15,290 nt of DNA from an uncultured Anaerolineales bacterium (lineage in GTDB: Bacteria; Chloroflexota; Anaerolineae; Anaerolineales; UBA6663): assembly GCA_937952305.1 (NCBI GenBank), contig CALFZO010000196.1:1-15290 (forward strand). Direction: 5' to 3'. The position numbers were made by a program, and so were the translations under genes. The notes beneath the pieces were generated by a model. That model made no database searches. It had not been told where the DNA came from and worked only from the letters and a program-made list of their open reading frames with translations. Positions 1-7,978 of this stretch are shown piece after piece; position 1 is the stretch's first letter, and every line of letters begins with the position of its first letter.

Positions 1-53
1 GTCGGTATAGCTGATCATCCATCTCAGGATACCTTATTTTGAATAGAGTCTAA
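1..53. mobile_element. AT-rich foreign end abutting a broken PAS gene (possible IS terminus)
   Basis: The first ~50 bases are clearly AT-richer than the GC-rich coding sequence that follows. The PAS domain downstream begins abruptly at codon TGG (54-56), reading W-V-N-P-A-F. The frame just before it is closed by TAA at 51-53. Read on the minus strand from about 50, the sequence starts GACTCTATTCAAAATAAGG, which has the look of an IS terminal repeat; a 3-bp TAA would then be a target duplication. That is inference: only one end is in the window, no transposase is visible and the family cannot be assigned. A deletion junction would explain the data equally well. Confidence 0.3.
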
Positions 54-2945
54 TGGGTCAACCCGGCTTTCACGGTCCTGACCGGGTACACGCGCGAAGA
101 GAGTCTCGGTCGCAACCCGCGTGAGCTGGTGCGCTCTGGCCAGCACGAGCGGGACTTCTATCGGAATTTGTGGGACACGATCCTGGCCGGCCAGGTCTGG
201 CAAGGTGAACTCGTCAACCGCCGCAAGGGCGGCAGCTTGTACACCGAAGAACAGACCATCACGCCGGTGCGGGACGCGCAGGCCGAGATCACGCACTTCG
301 TTGCCATCAAGCAGGATGTTACCGATCGCAAACAGCGCGAGCGTGAGCTGGAGATCGTAGCCACCGTGAGCGCCGCCCTGCGCGCCGCCGGCAGCCGCGC
401 CGAGATGGCGCCAATCATCCTTGACCAGTTGATCGACTTGCTACACGTGGCAGGCTCGGCGCTGGAAACGATTGAGCCGACCGGTGGTGAAGCCGTCATC
501 GAGCTGGGCCAGGGGGCGTGGGCAGCGCTCACCGGTCAGCGCATCCCAGCCGGCGCCGGGTTGACCCGCCAGGTGCTGGAAAGTGGCCGGCCGTATCTGA
601 ACAACACCGTCCGGGATGATCCCGACCTCTACCTGCCGGACCTGATCGACGGCTGCCAGGCTATCGCCGGCGCCCCGCTGATGACGGGCGGACAGGTGAC
701 GCGTTTGCTCTGGATCGGCAGCGGGCGCCCGCTGACTCAGCACGACCTGCGCCTGCTGACCGCCGTCGGCGATATCGCCGCCAACGCCTTGCACCGCGCG
801 GAGCTGCATGAGCAGACCCGGCGCCGGGCGGACGAGTTCGCGGCCCTCTACGCCACGGCGCGCGAGGTAGCTGCGCAGCTGAGCCTGGACTGGCTGCTGG
901 AGACCGTGATCAGCCATGCCCTGGACCTGCTCTCATCTGCCGGTGCGCTGGTCGCCCTGTGCGACCCAGTCAGCGACGATCTGGAGATCGCGGCTGTGCG
1001 CGGCCTGCCGATCACCCCAGGCCGCCACTTGCCGCGCGGAGAAGGAGTGGTCGGCCACATTGCCCATACTTGGAAGCCGCTGATCCTGGACGACTGCCAG
1101 GCTTGGGCTGAACGGTCGCCGGACATGGAGGCCGCCAACCTGAACGCGGCCGTAGGCGTGCCGCTGATCTCCGGCGGCGCCTTAATCGGCGTCCTGCTGC
1201 TGGCCGAGACTGGCGCCGCCGGCCGCCGGTACACTGCGGCCGAGGCGGATTTGCTGGAACTGCTCGCCAGCCACGCCGCCAGCGCCATTCGCAACTTCCA
1301 GGTGCGCGACGAGGCCCAGCAGCGGGCGGACCAGTTGGCCCTGCTGTATGACGCCGGCCTGGCGCTGAACGGCACCCTGGAACCACACAGTCAGCTTGAA
1401 TACCTGGCGAAAGTCGCAGGCCAGGCCCTGCGGGCCGACGTAGTCGAGTTCTTCCGGGCGGACCCCAAGACCGGAGTGCTGGGCCTCGACATGCATGTGG
1501 GCTACCAGGCCGCGGCCGACGCCGGCCTGAGGGAGCAGGCCCCCCACATCGTCAGCGAGCATGGTCTGGCTGGGACAGTGGCGCAGACCCGGCTACCGCT
1601 CAACGTGCCGGATTTGCTGGCCGATCCGCGCTACGTGGTGGTGGACCCAGAGCTCCGCTCCGGCCTGTGGGTGCCCATCCAACACCAGAGCCAGCAGCGC
1701 GGTGTGCTGGGCATTCTGAGCCGGCGGCTCAAGGCCTTCTCTGATCAAGACGAGCGCCTGCTGCTGCTCTTCGCCAACCAGACGGCGGTCGCCATCCAGA
1801 ACGCGTACCTGTTCGCCGAGACCGAGCGCCACCTGCGCCAGGTGCAGGCCCTGCGCCAGATTGACGTCGCCATCGCCTCCAACCTGGAGCTGCGCCCGGT
1901 GTTGAACGTCCTGCTGGATCAGGCCCTGGCCCAGCTCGGCGTGGACGCGGCCGCCGTCCTGCTCTACAACCAGCACGAACACATGTTGGAACACACCGCC
2001 AGCCGTGGCTTCCGGTCGCCCGCCATCGAGCGCTCGCGCTTGCCGCTCGGCCGCGGGCCGGCCGGGCGCGCGGCCCAGGCCCAGCAGCGGGTCCTGATCC
2101 AGGACCTATCCCACTCCGCCGAACGTCTGCTGCGAGCGGAGGCGCTGGCGGCGGACGGTTTCGTGGCCTACTGTGCCGAGCCGTTGATATTCCGCGGCCA
2201 GATCAAGGGCGTGCTGGAGGTCTTCCAGCGCAAGCCGCTTGCTCCCGGTGAAGAATGGTTGGGTTACCTGGAGACCCTGGCCGGGCAGGCGGCCCTGGCC
2301 GTGGAAAACGTCGGCCTGTTCACCGAGCTGCAACGCTCCACTGCTGAGCTGACACAAGCGTACGACGCCACGATCGAGGGCTGGTCCCGGGCGCTGGACC
2401 TGCGCGACGAGGAGACTGAGGGCCACTCCCGGCGCGTGACGGAACTGACCCTGGCGCTGGCCCGCGCCTTGGAAGTGGGCGCGGCCGACCTGATCCATCT
2501 CCGCCGTGGGGCGCTCTTGCATGACATCGGCAAGATGGGGGTGCCGGACGCCATCCTGCACAAGCCCGGTCCACTGACGGATGAGGAGTGGGCGGTCATG
2601 CACAGGCATCCGGAGTTGGCCTACGAGATGCTATCCCCCATCGCCTTCCTGCGGCCGGCGCTGGACATCCCGTACTGCCATCATGAGAAGTGGGATGGGG
2701 CCGGCTACCCGCGCGGCCTGAAGGGCGAGCAGATCCCGCTGGCGGCGCGTCTCTTCGCCGTGGTGGATGTCTGGGATGCCCTGCGCTCGGACCGGCCCTA
2801 CCGGCCAGCCTGGCCAGAATCGAAGGTCCGGGCATATCTGCGTGAACAGGCCGGCCGGGACTTCGATCCCCAATTGGTGGGTCTCTTTCTGGGGATGCTA
2901 GGTTCAGATCAGGATGGTGTGCTGGGCGCGGCCCGGGCTGGATGA
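54..2945 (+). CDS. PAS-GAF(x4)-HD-GYP signalling protein, 5'-truncated
   Basis: This is a probable cyclic-di-GMP phosphodiesterase with cytoplasmic sensor domains. The frame is open from 54. The first start-like codon is GTG at 129, but it lies inside the PAS fold and has no ribosome binding site, so the true start is missing. Numbered from the 129 codon, the order is: PAS C-terminal half to about residue 73 (typical ending VTDRKQRERELE), GAF1 ~75-230, GAF2 ~232-395, GAF3 ~400-570, GAF4 ~572-735, HD-GYP ~750-938. The HD pair is H798-D799 in LLHDIGKMGVPD. The signature HHEKWDGAGYP is at 851-861, so metal-binding and GYP residues are intact. GAF domains in this architecture usually bind small ligands or mediate dimerisation; no chromophore cysteine was assigned. 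The PAS start (WVNPAFTVLTGYTREESLG) is encoded at 54-110, upstream of the GTG, which shows the gene once extended further left. It converges on the minus-strand membrane gene, with 22 bp between stops. Family assignment is firm; whether the gene is still expressed is uncertain. Confidence 0.9.
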   Translation, partial: WVNPAFTVLTGYTREESLGRNPRELVRSGQHERDFYRNLWDTILAGQVWQGELVNRRKGGSLYTEEQTITPVRDAQAEITHFVAIKQDVTDRKQRERELEIVATVSAALRAAGSRAEMAPIILDQLIDLLHVAGSALETIEPTGGEAVIELGQGAWAALTGQRIPAGAGLTRQVLESGRPYLNNTVRDDPDLYLPDLIDGCQAIAGAPLMTGGQVTRLLWIGSGRPLTQHDLRLLTAVGDIAANALHRAELHEQTRRRADEFAALYATAREVAAQLSLDWLLETVISHALDLLSSAGALVALCDPVSDDLEIAAVRGLPITPGRHLPRGEGVVGHIAHTWKPLILDDCQAWAERSPDMEAANLNAAVGVPLISGGALIGVLLLAETGAAGRRYTAAEADLLELLASHAASAIRNFQVRDEAQQRADQLALLYDAGLALNGTLEPHSQLEYLAKVAGQALRADVVEFFRADPKTGVLGLDMHVGYQAAADAGLREQAPHIVSEHGLAGTVAQTRLPLNVPDLLADPRYVVVDPELRSGLWVPIQHQSQQRGVLGILSRRLKAFSDQDERLLLLFANQTAVAIQNAYLFAETERHLRQVQALRQIDVAIASNLELRPVLNVLLDQALAQLGVDAAAVLLYNQHEHMLEHTASRGFRSPAIERSRLPLGRGPAGRAAQAQQRVLIQDLSHSAERLLRAEALAADGFVAYCAEPLIFRGQIKGVLEVFQRKPLAPGEEWLGYLETLAGQAALAVENVGLFTELQRSTAELTQAYDATIEGWSRALDLRDEETEGHSRRVTELTLALARALEVGAADLIHLRRGALLHDIGKMGVPDAILHKPGPLTDEEWAVMHRHPELAYEMLSPIAFLRPALDIPYCHHEKWDGAGYPRGLKGEQIPLAARLFAVVDVWDALRSDRPYRPAWPESKVRAYLREQAGRDFDPQLVGLFLGMLGSDQDGVLGAARAG

Positions 2946-2967
2946 GCCCGAGCCGCAGGCCTGGCGC

Positions 2968-3345
2968 TCAGACGAGCGCTGCAACGAGAGCGGCACTGGC
3001 GCCGAGGCCGAGGGCGTAGAACGGATGGAGATACAAAACCAACATCCCCAACGACAAAGCGGCCCCGGTCAACATCAACCTCCGCGACCAGGCGGCTGGC
3101 ACCCCGATGGCCATTACGCCCAACCCGGCGGCGACGAGGGCCAGGCCGGCGGCCAGCCACAAAAGTCCGCCCGTTCGGGCCAGGAGAGTCTGTTCAAATC
3201 CTAGCCAGGACTGGCCCAGGTTCGCCGGCCAGCCACTGAGCCAGGCCGGGTTGGGCACACCGCCGGTCGGGTTGAAACTGGTTGTCGCCTGGCCGGCGAC
3301 GATCAAGCCATGCACGATGACCAGGATGGCGCAGCTGAGCTTCAT
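2968..3345 (-). CDS. Small four-TM integral membrane protein
   Basis: A 125-aa hydrophobic protein starting MKLSCAILVIVHGL. This start is preferred over an upstream GTG at 3405 because AAAGGA lies about 10 nt before the ATG and the hydrophobic stretch begins at once. Four membrane segments are apparent: residues ~3-18, ~55-75 (LLWLAAGLALVAAGLGVMA), ~85-103 and ~106-124. The pattern (HGL in TM1, a SW motif, an AAGLGV helix, then a PAAW loop) parallels the first ~125 residues of the neighbouring hydrolase fusion, so the two look paralogous. It is the last gene of a minus-strand operon, 60 bp after the hydrolase stop. The C-terminus is short and ends directly in a hydrophobic helix. No enzymatic motif is visible, so the function is unknown; a partner or regulator of the membrane-bound hydrolase is only a guess. 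Confidence 0.75.
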   Translation of the reverse strand: MKLSCAILVIVHGLIVAGQATTSFNPTGGVPNPAWLSGWPANLGQSWLGFEQTLLARTGGLLWLAAGLALVAAGLGVMAIGVPAAWSRRLMLTGAALSLGMLVLYLHPFYALGLGASAALVAALV

Positions 3346-3405
3346 GGGATAGCGTTCCTTTCGCAAGTGAAGTGACCGTACGGTGTTGGACGTGCCCAGG
3401 CCCAC

Positions 3406-4683
3406 TTAGGGGCTAGCCTCCAGGGCGGTAACGTGATGGCGCAGGAACTGGGTGATCTCCGCCCTGACTTCTGCGGTGTGTCCCAGGAGCATGTGGCCGC
3501 CGTCCGACACGGTCAGGAACTGCGCCTTGGGCATCTGCTCGGCCAGGGCACGCGAGTTCCGGTGCAGCGTCATCGGGTCGTCCACCGCGCTGATCACCAG
3601 GGTCGGCGTCTGGATGGTCTCGACCGGATAGTGCTGGATGTCCGGGTTGGACACGTAGGTATCGAACACCATGCCCCGGGCCCGCGCGCTTACGGGGAGT
3701 ACGCTCGCCAGTGTCGCCTGGACTTCGGCTTGTTCTTCCTGAGTGAGCGCGAACCCGTCCGGCACACCCACCAGGGCCTGCATGCTCGCCCCAAAATAGG
3801 TGGTCAACGTCCAGAAGGCGAAGTCGCTGCGCAGCAGAGCCGCGAAGACCGGCCTGGGCGGAAGACCAAACTCCACCTGGCCGGGCGCATTGGGCGAGTG
3901 CAGGATCAGGGCTGAGACTCTTGTCGGATGGCGCAGGGCCAGTTGGAGGGCGGACGTTACCCCCGCTGAGCTGGTCAGGACGGCCACCTGCCGAACGCCC
4001 AGTGCATCGAGCAAGCAGACGAAGGTATCGGCCTGAAGCGCAGGCGTGGCTCCGGCCGGCAGAGGTGAGCGCAGGTAGCCAAACCGTGATGGCGCGATGA
4101 CCTGGAAGCCTTGGGCGAGATAGCCTTGCGCCAACCCCAACCCCTGGTCGAATCCGCCGCCGTTGCCATGGATCACCAGCACGGGGTAACCGTCCCCGAC
4201 CTGGGCGAACTCGATTGGACCGCAAGCCGTATCCATTACCTGACTGCCCAGCCCGGCCAGTCGCTCGCGGGCGGCCTGCATCTCGCTTCGGTAGCGGGCC
4301 GTGCCAACCGTGACTCCAAGGATGGCGAGGCTGATCAGCAGGCCGAACAGCCCCTTTTCCCCGACCCGCTCCAGGCGGCCGTCCCAGAAGAGCACGATGA
4401 CAAGCGCGGACAGGGCGGCTGAACCCAGCAGAGCTGGTGGTTCCCAACCGGCCCGCGCGACCACTCCCAACCCGGCGACGACGAGCACGACCGCCGTGAG
4501 CCCATAGACGATACTCGCCAACCCCCGGGCCGCCGGATCTCCCAGCAGGCCGGTGAAGACCCAGGACCGGCCGGTCCAGCCCATCTCGGGGCGAAACGCG
4601 ACCAGCTTGTGACTCAAGAGGAGGTACCACAGGTGGACCAGGCCATGCAGGACGATGAAGAGGCCGATTAAGACTCTGGCCAT
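3406..4683 (-). CDS. Membrane-anchored alpha/beta hydrolase (four-TM domain fused to hydrolase)
   Basis: A 425-aa protein. Residues 1-~128 form a hydrophobic domain with about four TM segments (~3-22, ~55-76, ~83-100, ~110-128). Residues ~145-420 form an alpha/beta-hydrolase fold. The oxyanion-hole stretch is HGNGGG (172-177). The nucleophile elbow is T-S-S-A-G with Ser239, an Sm-X-Nu-X-Sm variant of the usual G-X-S-X-G. The acid is D368 or D369 (VISAVDDP), and the catalytic His is H397 (DGGHMLLGH). A complete triad is therefore present and the protein is probably an active ester or lipid-type hydrolase; the substrate cannot be read from sequence. AAGGAG lies 7 nt before the ATG. Its first codons overlap the 3' end of the upstream small gene by 16 bp, implying translational coupling, and the stand-alone four-TM paralog follows. 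The catalytic domain could lie on either face of the membrane, since no signal peptide decides topology. Confidence 0.85.
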   Translation of the reverse strand: MARVLIGLFIVLHGLVHLWYLLLSHKLVAFRPEMGWTGRSWVFTGLLGDPAARGLASIVYGLTAVVLVVAGLGVVARAGWEPPALLGSAALSALVIVLFWDGRLERVGEKGLFGLLISLAILGVTVGTARYRSEMQAARERLAGLGSQVMDTACGPIEFAQVGDGYPVLVIHGNGGGFDQGLGLAQGYLAQGFQVIAPSRFGYLRSPLPAGATPALQADTFVCLLDALGVRQVAVLTSSAGVTSALQLALRHPTRVSALILHSPNAPGQVEFGLPPRPVFAALLRSDFAFWTLTTYFGASMQALVGVPDGFALTQEEQAEVQATLASVLPVSARARGMVFDTYVSNPDIQHYPVETIQTPTLVISAVDDPMTLHRNSRALAEQMPKAQFLTVSDGGHMLLGHTAEVRAEITQFLRHHVTALEASP

Positions 4684-4925
4684 GTTCGTTCTCCTTGTAG
4701 CTGCTCTGAAGTCTGACTAGCTGAGGTGCCGTGGGTCACCGCGATCAGGGTCAGGTTGAGATCGCGGATGCGCTCGAGCAGGCCATGGAGGGCTGCCTGG
4801 TCGGGCAGTGGGCCGGAGAGCAGGGTCTCGTCTCCGTCTCCGTGGAATATCGTCAGGCCGGCCAGCCAATCCGACCAGGCCGGGTCGAGTAAGCCCTTCA
4901 CTTTGATCTCATAGTATTCCGGCAC
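4668..4925 (-). CDS. Small alpha/beta protein, DQAALxGLL family, copy 1
   Basis: An 85-aa protein read from GTG at 4925 (PEYYEIKVKG...), chosen because GGAGG sits 5 nt upstream and the conserved-looking segment begins there; a longer frame to 4982 has no comparable signal. Predicted order is strand (YYEIKVKG), helix (PAWSDWLAG), strand (LTIFHG), strand (ETLLSGPL), helix (DQAALHGLLERIRDLN), strand (LTLIAVTH). This beta-alpha-beta-beta-alpha-beta order would suit a ferredoxin-like fold (inference). The second half closely matches the protein at 11706-11960 (DQAGLIGLLRHLHQLGLTLLSI). It is the first gene of the minus-strand operon and overlaps the hydrolase start by 16 bp. No catalytic or metal-binding residues stand out. 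I do not recognise a named function; a small regulatory or ligand-binding role is possible. Confidence 0.75.
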   Translation of the reverse strand: MPEYYEIKVKGLLDPAWSDWLAGLTIFHGDGDETLLSGPLPDQAALHGLLERIRDLNLTLIAVTHGTSASQTSEQLQGERTWPES

Positions 4926-5039
4926 GGCAGCCTCCCTCCTGAAAGCTGGCAATACCTTAGGGCACGGCCGGCCTGCCCGCATCCGCCAATGGGGATATCC
5001 GGGGTTTACTCTTGAGGGTTTAGGCGCCGGATGGGGACG

Positions 5040-7844
5040 TTACGGGAGGAGACCGAGCCGCCGGGCACGGGCCACTGCCTCGGTCCGGTTGGCGACATCG
5101 AGCTTGCGGTAGAGGCTGGCTGTGTGGGCCTTGACGGTGCCGGGGGCGACGACCAGTTGTCGCGCGATCTCCGGGTTGGTCGCGCCCTGGGCGATGAGGT
5201 GGAGCACTTCCAATTCACGGGGGCTGAGCGGCTCGATGAGTCCCGCGGCCGGCGCAGCTGGGGCCGGCACTCTGACCGGTGGCTCGGCCTCCATTTGGGA
5301 CAGCAGGTGAGTCGCGTAACTCCGCAATGGGTTGGCGCCGGCCTGGGCCAGCCAGCGGGCGAGCAGCATCTGCATCGGTCGGCCCTCGTCCAGGAAGACT
5401 CGCAGGTAGCCGCCCGGCTCGGCCAGGCGGAGGGCCGCCTCGAGAGCCGCCAGCGCCGTCGCGGCCTGGTCGTCCGCTGGCGCCCCACTCGCGGCATAGC
5501 GCTGTCTGGCCGTGGCGGCGAGGACCAGGGCGCTGATCTCCGTGCCGATGCGGCCGGCCGCCGGCGCGCTGGCGGCGACACGGTCCAGCAGAGATAATGC
5601 CGCCTCGATCTGCCCGTCGGCGAGCGAGGCGCGAGCCAGCATCAGGGCCGCGAGTTCCGCATTCTCGTCCAGGGTATCGGTCGCGCTGGTCAGGTCTTGC
5701 CGCCAGTCGTTCACCAGGGCGCCGGCTTGCCCGGCCAGCGGGTCGCCGGCCGCAAGACGGCCTCCGGCCGCCCGCAGCGCGAGCCACACGCGCACCAACT
5801 CCGTTTCCACCATGCGCCGCAGTGTGCGGGTCAACGTGGCGTTTGCCCTGACCTGGTCTGCCGCGCCGATAGACACCCAGGCGTTTTGGAGCTCACCCCG
5901 GGCGAGTTGCACACGCGCCTGGAGCGCATGGGCGTAAGCCAGGTGATTGGGGTTTGGCCACTGCCAGGTGTGGGCGAGCGCCTCGGCCAGCAGCCGGCCT
6001 GCGGCCTCCAACTCATTTTGTTCAAGGAGCACGCCGGCGAGACCGGCCTCCATGCGCGCGATGTAACCCAGGCTGCGCGCACCCTGCCGGCCGGCCTCGG
6101 CCAGGGCCGTCTCGAAGAGCTGGCGGGCTGGCCGGAGCCGGCCCTGGGTTCGGACGACCTGGGCCAGATCTGTGAGCCCGGTCACCAGCGTCCACACGTT
6201 ACCCAGGGTGCGCGCCAGGTGGATCTGTTCCTCGAAGGCGGCGCCAGATTCGGCGAGGCGTCCCAGGCTGCGCTGGGCATAACCGGTCGCCCAGGCCGCT
6301 GTCGCCCGATCCCATAGGTCATCAGGCGGCAGCCAATCCCTGGCCCGGCTGGCCAATGCGAGGGCTTCGACATCCCGGCCCGCCATCACGGCGGTCATGG
6401 CGCCTACGGCAGCCACCGCACCCCGGAGCGCAGCGGATTCTGAGGCCGGACCGACTTCCGGCGTGGCCAACGCCTGGTCGAGCAGGGGTTGAACCTCGGC
6501 CAGCCGGCCGGCGAAGGCCAGGACGTACGCCTGGTGGACGCACAACCACGGCCGGGTCCGGCGGACCTCGGCTGGCAGGGCCTCGATCCAGCTTGTCAGG
6601 GCGTGCAGTTCGCCCCGCGCCAGAAGGCGCGAAGTGTTCGCCTCCACCAGCCGGGCAGCCTGGGCATGATCTCCAGCGGCCAGCGCGTGATTGACCGCCT
6701 CGACCGTGAAGCCGTTGCGGTCCAACCAGGCGGCCGCCCGGGCATGCAACGCTCGTGTGAGCTCCGGGTACGCCTGGTCCAGTCGGGCCCGCAGCAGATC
6801 GGCGAACAAGTGATGATAGCGGAACCAGCGCTGCTCGTCGTCGAGGGCGACCAGAAACAGATTGGCGTTGAATAGGCGCTGGAGCCTGTCCTGGCCCTCG
6901 GCGCCAGCCGTGACCGCGTCGCACAGTGGGCCGTTCAGACGGTCCAGAATAGAGGTCTGCAACAGAAAATCGCGAACGGCGTCCGGCTGCTGGTGCAGGA
7001 CCTCGTCGACCAGGTACTCGGCGATGTAGACGTGGCTGCCGGTGAAGGCGCGGACGAAGTCGGATCGGTCGGTCCGCCGCAGCATCGAGAGCGCCGCCAG
7101 TTGCAGGCCGGCGATCCAGCCCTCCGTTCGGGCTTCGAGCGCCGCCACGTCCGCCGGTGTCAGGTTTAGCCCCATCGTCTGATTGAGAAAGGCGGCCGCC
7201 TCCTGCGTGGTAAAGCGCAGGTCGGCAGCCCGAATTTCGGTCAGGTGGTCACGCACTCGCAATCGTGCGAGCGGCAGACCGAAGGGGTCGGCACGCGTCA
7301 GGATCACCAGGTGCAGCGCTGGCGGCCGGTGCTCCAGCAGGAAGGTGACCGCCTCATGGATCGCCCTGTTCTTGATCACGTGATAGTCGTCAAGCACCAG
7401 CGCGAACGGCGGTGCCGGCTGGCTCCATTCAGCGATGAGGTGCTGCAGAATGGCCTGCTCGGGCGGCGGCTGGGGCGAGCGCAACAGTGCCAGCGGCATG
7501 TCGCCGAATCCCGGCCGGATCGGGGCCATCGCCGCGATGAGGTATTCGAGGAACCGACCCGGGTCATTATCCTCCGAATCAAGTGAAAGCCACGCGAGCG
7601 GAAACGCCCGGCCGGGCTCAGCCGCGCGCCACTCGGCGAGGAGCGTGGTCTTGCCGAAGCCAGCGGGGGCCGAAATGAGCGTGAGCGGGCGCGACAGCCC
7701 GTCCGCTACGAGCGCTGTGAGGCGTGGGCGCGGGACTAGGCTGGCCCGCGCGGGCGGAAGAAAGAGTTTGGTGGTGAGAAGGGGAGAATGGTCGGGCACG
7801 GGGCGGCTCCAGCGCCTATTGTAGTCCAGCTCACGCCCCCTCAT
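5040..7844 (-). CDS. MalT-type ATP-dependent LuxR-family transcriptional regulator
   Basis: A 934-aa STAND-type regulator (MalT class), which normally oligomerises on ATP and inducer binding to activate transcription. It has a typical N-terminus (LLTTKLFLPPARASLVPRPRL). Walker A is SAPAGFGKTT with K65, and Walker B is ALVLDDYH with D152/D153. A winged-helix/NOD-like region follows (EGWIAGLQLAAL, then a FRYHHLFADLLR motif), then a long alpha-helical TPR-like middle. The C-terminal LuxR helix-turn-helix spans about 869-934 (LSPRELEVLHLIAQGATNPEIARQLVVAPGTVKAHTASLYRKL in outline). Length fits the family and no key residue is missing. The ATG at 7844 has GGAGAG about 8 nt upstream; GTG at 7799 is an alternative. 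It is divergent from a second regulator of the same class. It lies 114 bp upstream of the small-protein/hydrolase/membrane operon on the same strand, its most likely target. Confidence 0.93.
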   Translation of the reverse strand: MRGRELDYNRRWSRPVPDHSPLLTTKLFLPPARASLVPRPRLTALVADGLSRPLTLISAPAGFGKTTLLAEWRAAEPGRAFPLAWLSLDSEDNDPGRFLEYLIAAMAPIRPGFGDMPLALLRSPQPPPEQAILQHLIAEWSQPAPPFALVLDDYHVIKNRAIHEAVTFLLEHRPPALHLVILTRADPFGLPLARLRVRDHLTEIRAADLRFTTQEAAAFLNQTMGLNLTPADVAALEARTEGWIAGLQLAALSMLRRTDRSDFVRAFTGSHVYIAEYLVDEVLHQQPDAVRDFLLQTSILDRLNGPLCDAVTAGAEGQDRLQRLFNANLFLVALDDEQRWFRYHHLFADLLRARLDQAYPELTRALHARAAAWLDRNGFTVEAVNHALAAGDHAQAARLVEANTSRLLARGELHALTSWIEALPAEVRRTRPWLCVHQAYVLAFAGRLAEVQPLLDQALATPEVGPASESAALRGAVAAVGAMTAVMAGRDVEALALASRARDWLPPDDLWDRATAAWATGYAQRSLGRLAESGAAFEEQIHLARTLGNVWTLVTGLTDLAQVVRTQGRLRPARQLFETALAEAGRQGARSLGYIARMEAGLAGVLLEQNELEAAGRLLAEALAHTWQWPNPNHLAYAHALQARVQLARGELQNAWVSIGAADQVRANATLTRTLRRMVETELVRVWLALRAAGGRLAAGDPLAGQAGALVNDWRQDLTSATDTLDENAELAALMLARASLADGQIEAALSLLDRVAASAPAAGRIGTEISALVLAATARQRYAASGAPADDQAATALAALEAALRLAEPGGYLRVFLDEGRPMQMLLARWLAQAGANPLRSYATHLLSQMEAEPPVRVPAPAAPAAGLIEPLSPRELEVLHLIAQGATNPEIARQLVVAPGTVKAHTASLYRKLDVANRTEAVARARRLGLLP

Positions 7845-7978
7845 TTTCTATTCTCTCCAAAAATGCTACTATTCGGCGGCCGGTATGGGCGGTCCAGTAT
7901 CTGGCGCCTTCAGGCGTGCCCAGCCGTTCATCGGTCCGCTTAGCTCCGCAGGGTTGAGGCGCGCTCTGCAATTCGCTG
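7845..7978. promoter_or_regulatory. Shared intergenic region of two divergent LuxR regulators
   Basis: These 134 bp must hold the promoters of both large regulators. The left ~30 bp are AT-rich (TTCTATTCTCTCCAAAAATGCTACTATT in outline) and include the ribosome binding site of the minus-strand gene. The rest is GC-rich. I could not find a -35/-10 pair with good spacing on either strand. The only symmetry is a short CGCCT-TC-AGGCG hairpin near 7905. Autoregulation or cross-regulation is plausible from the arrangement, but no operator is convincing. Confidence 0.5.

Noticed and set aside
3375..3384. Perfect 10-bp palindrome ACCGTACGGT between the hydrolase and the small membrane gene
   Set aside because: Short palindromes are expected by chance; no second copy or promoter was found nearby.
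3413..4630. Long alternative frame (405 aa, minus strand) overlapping the hydrolase gene
   Set aside because: Arg/Gly/Pro-rich translation with no domain; a shadow of the hydrolase in high-GC DNA.
4926..5039. Possible promoter or terminator between the minus-strand LuxR gene and the small-protein operon
   Set aside because: No convincing hairpin with a T-run and no hexamer pair with suitable spacing was found.
7903..7918. CGCCT-TC-AGGCG hairpin in the divergent regulator intergenic region
   Set aside because: Only five base pairs and not repeated; too weak to call an operator or terminator.
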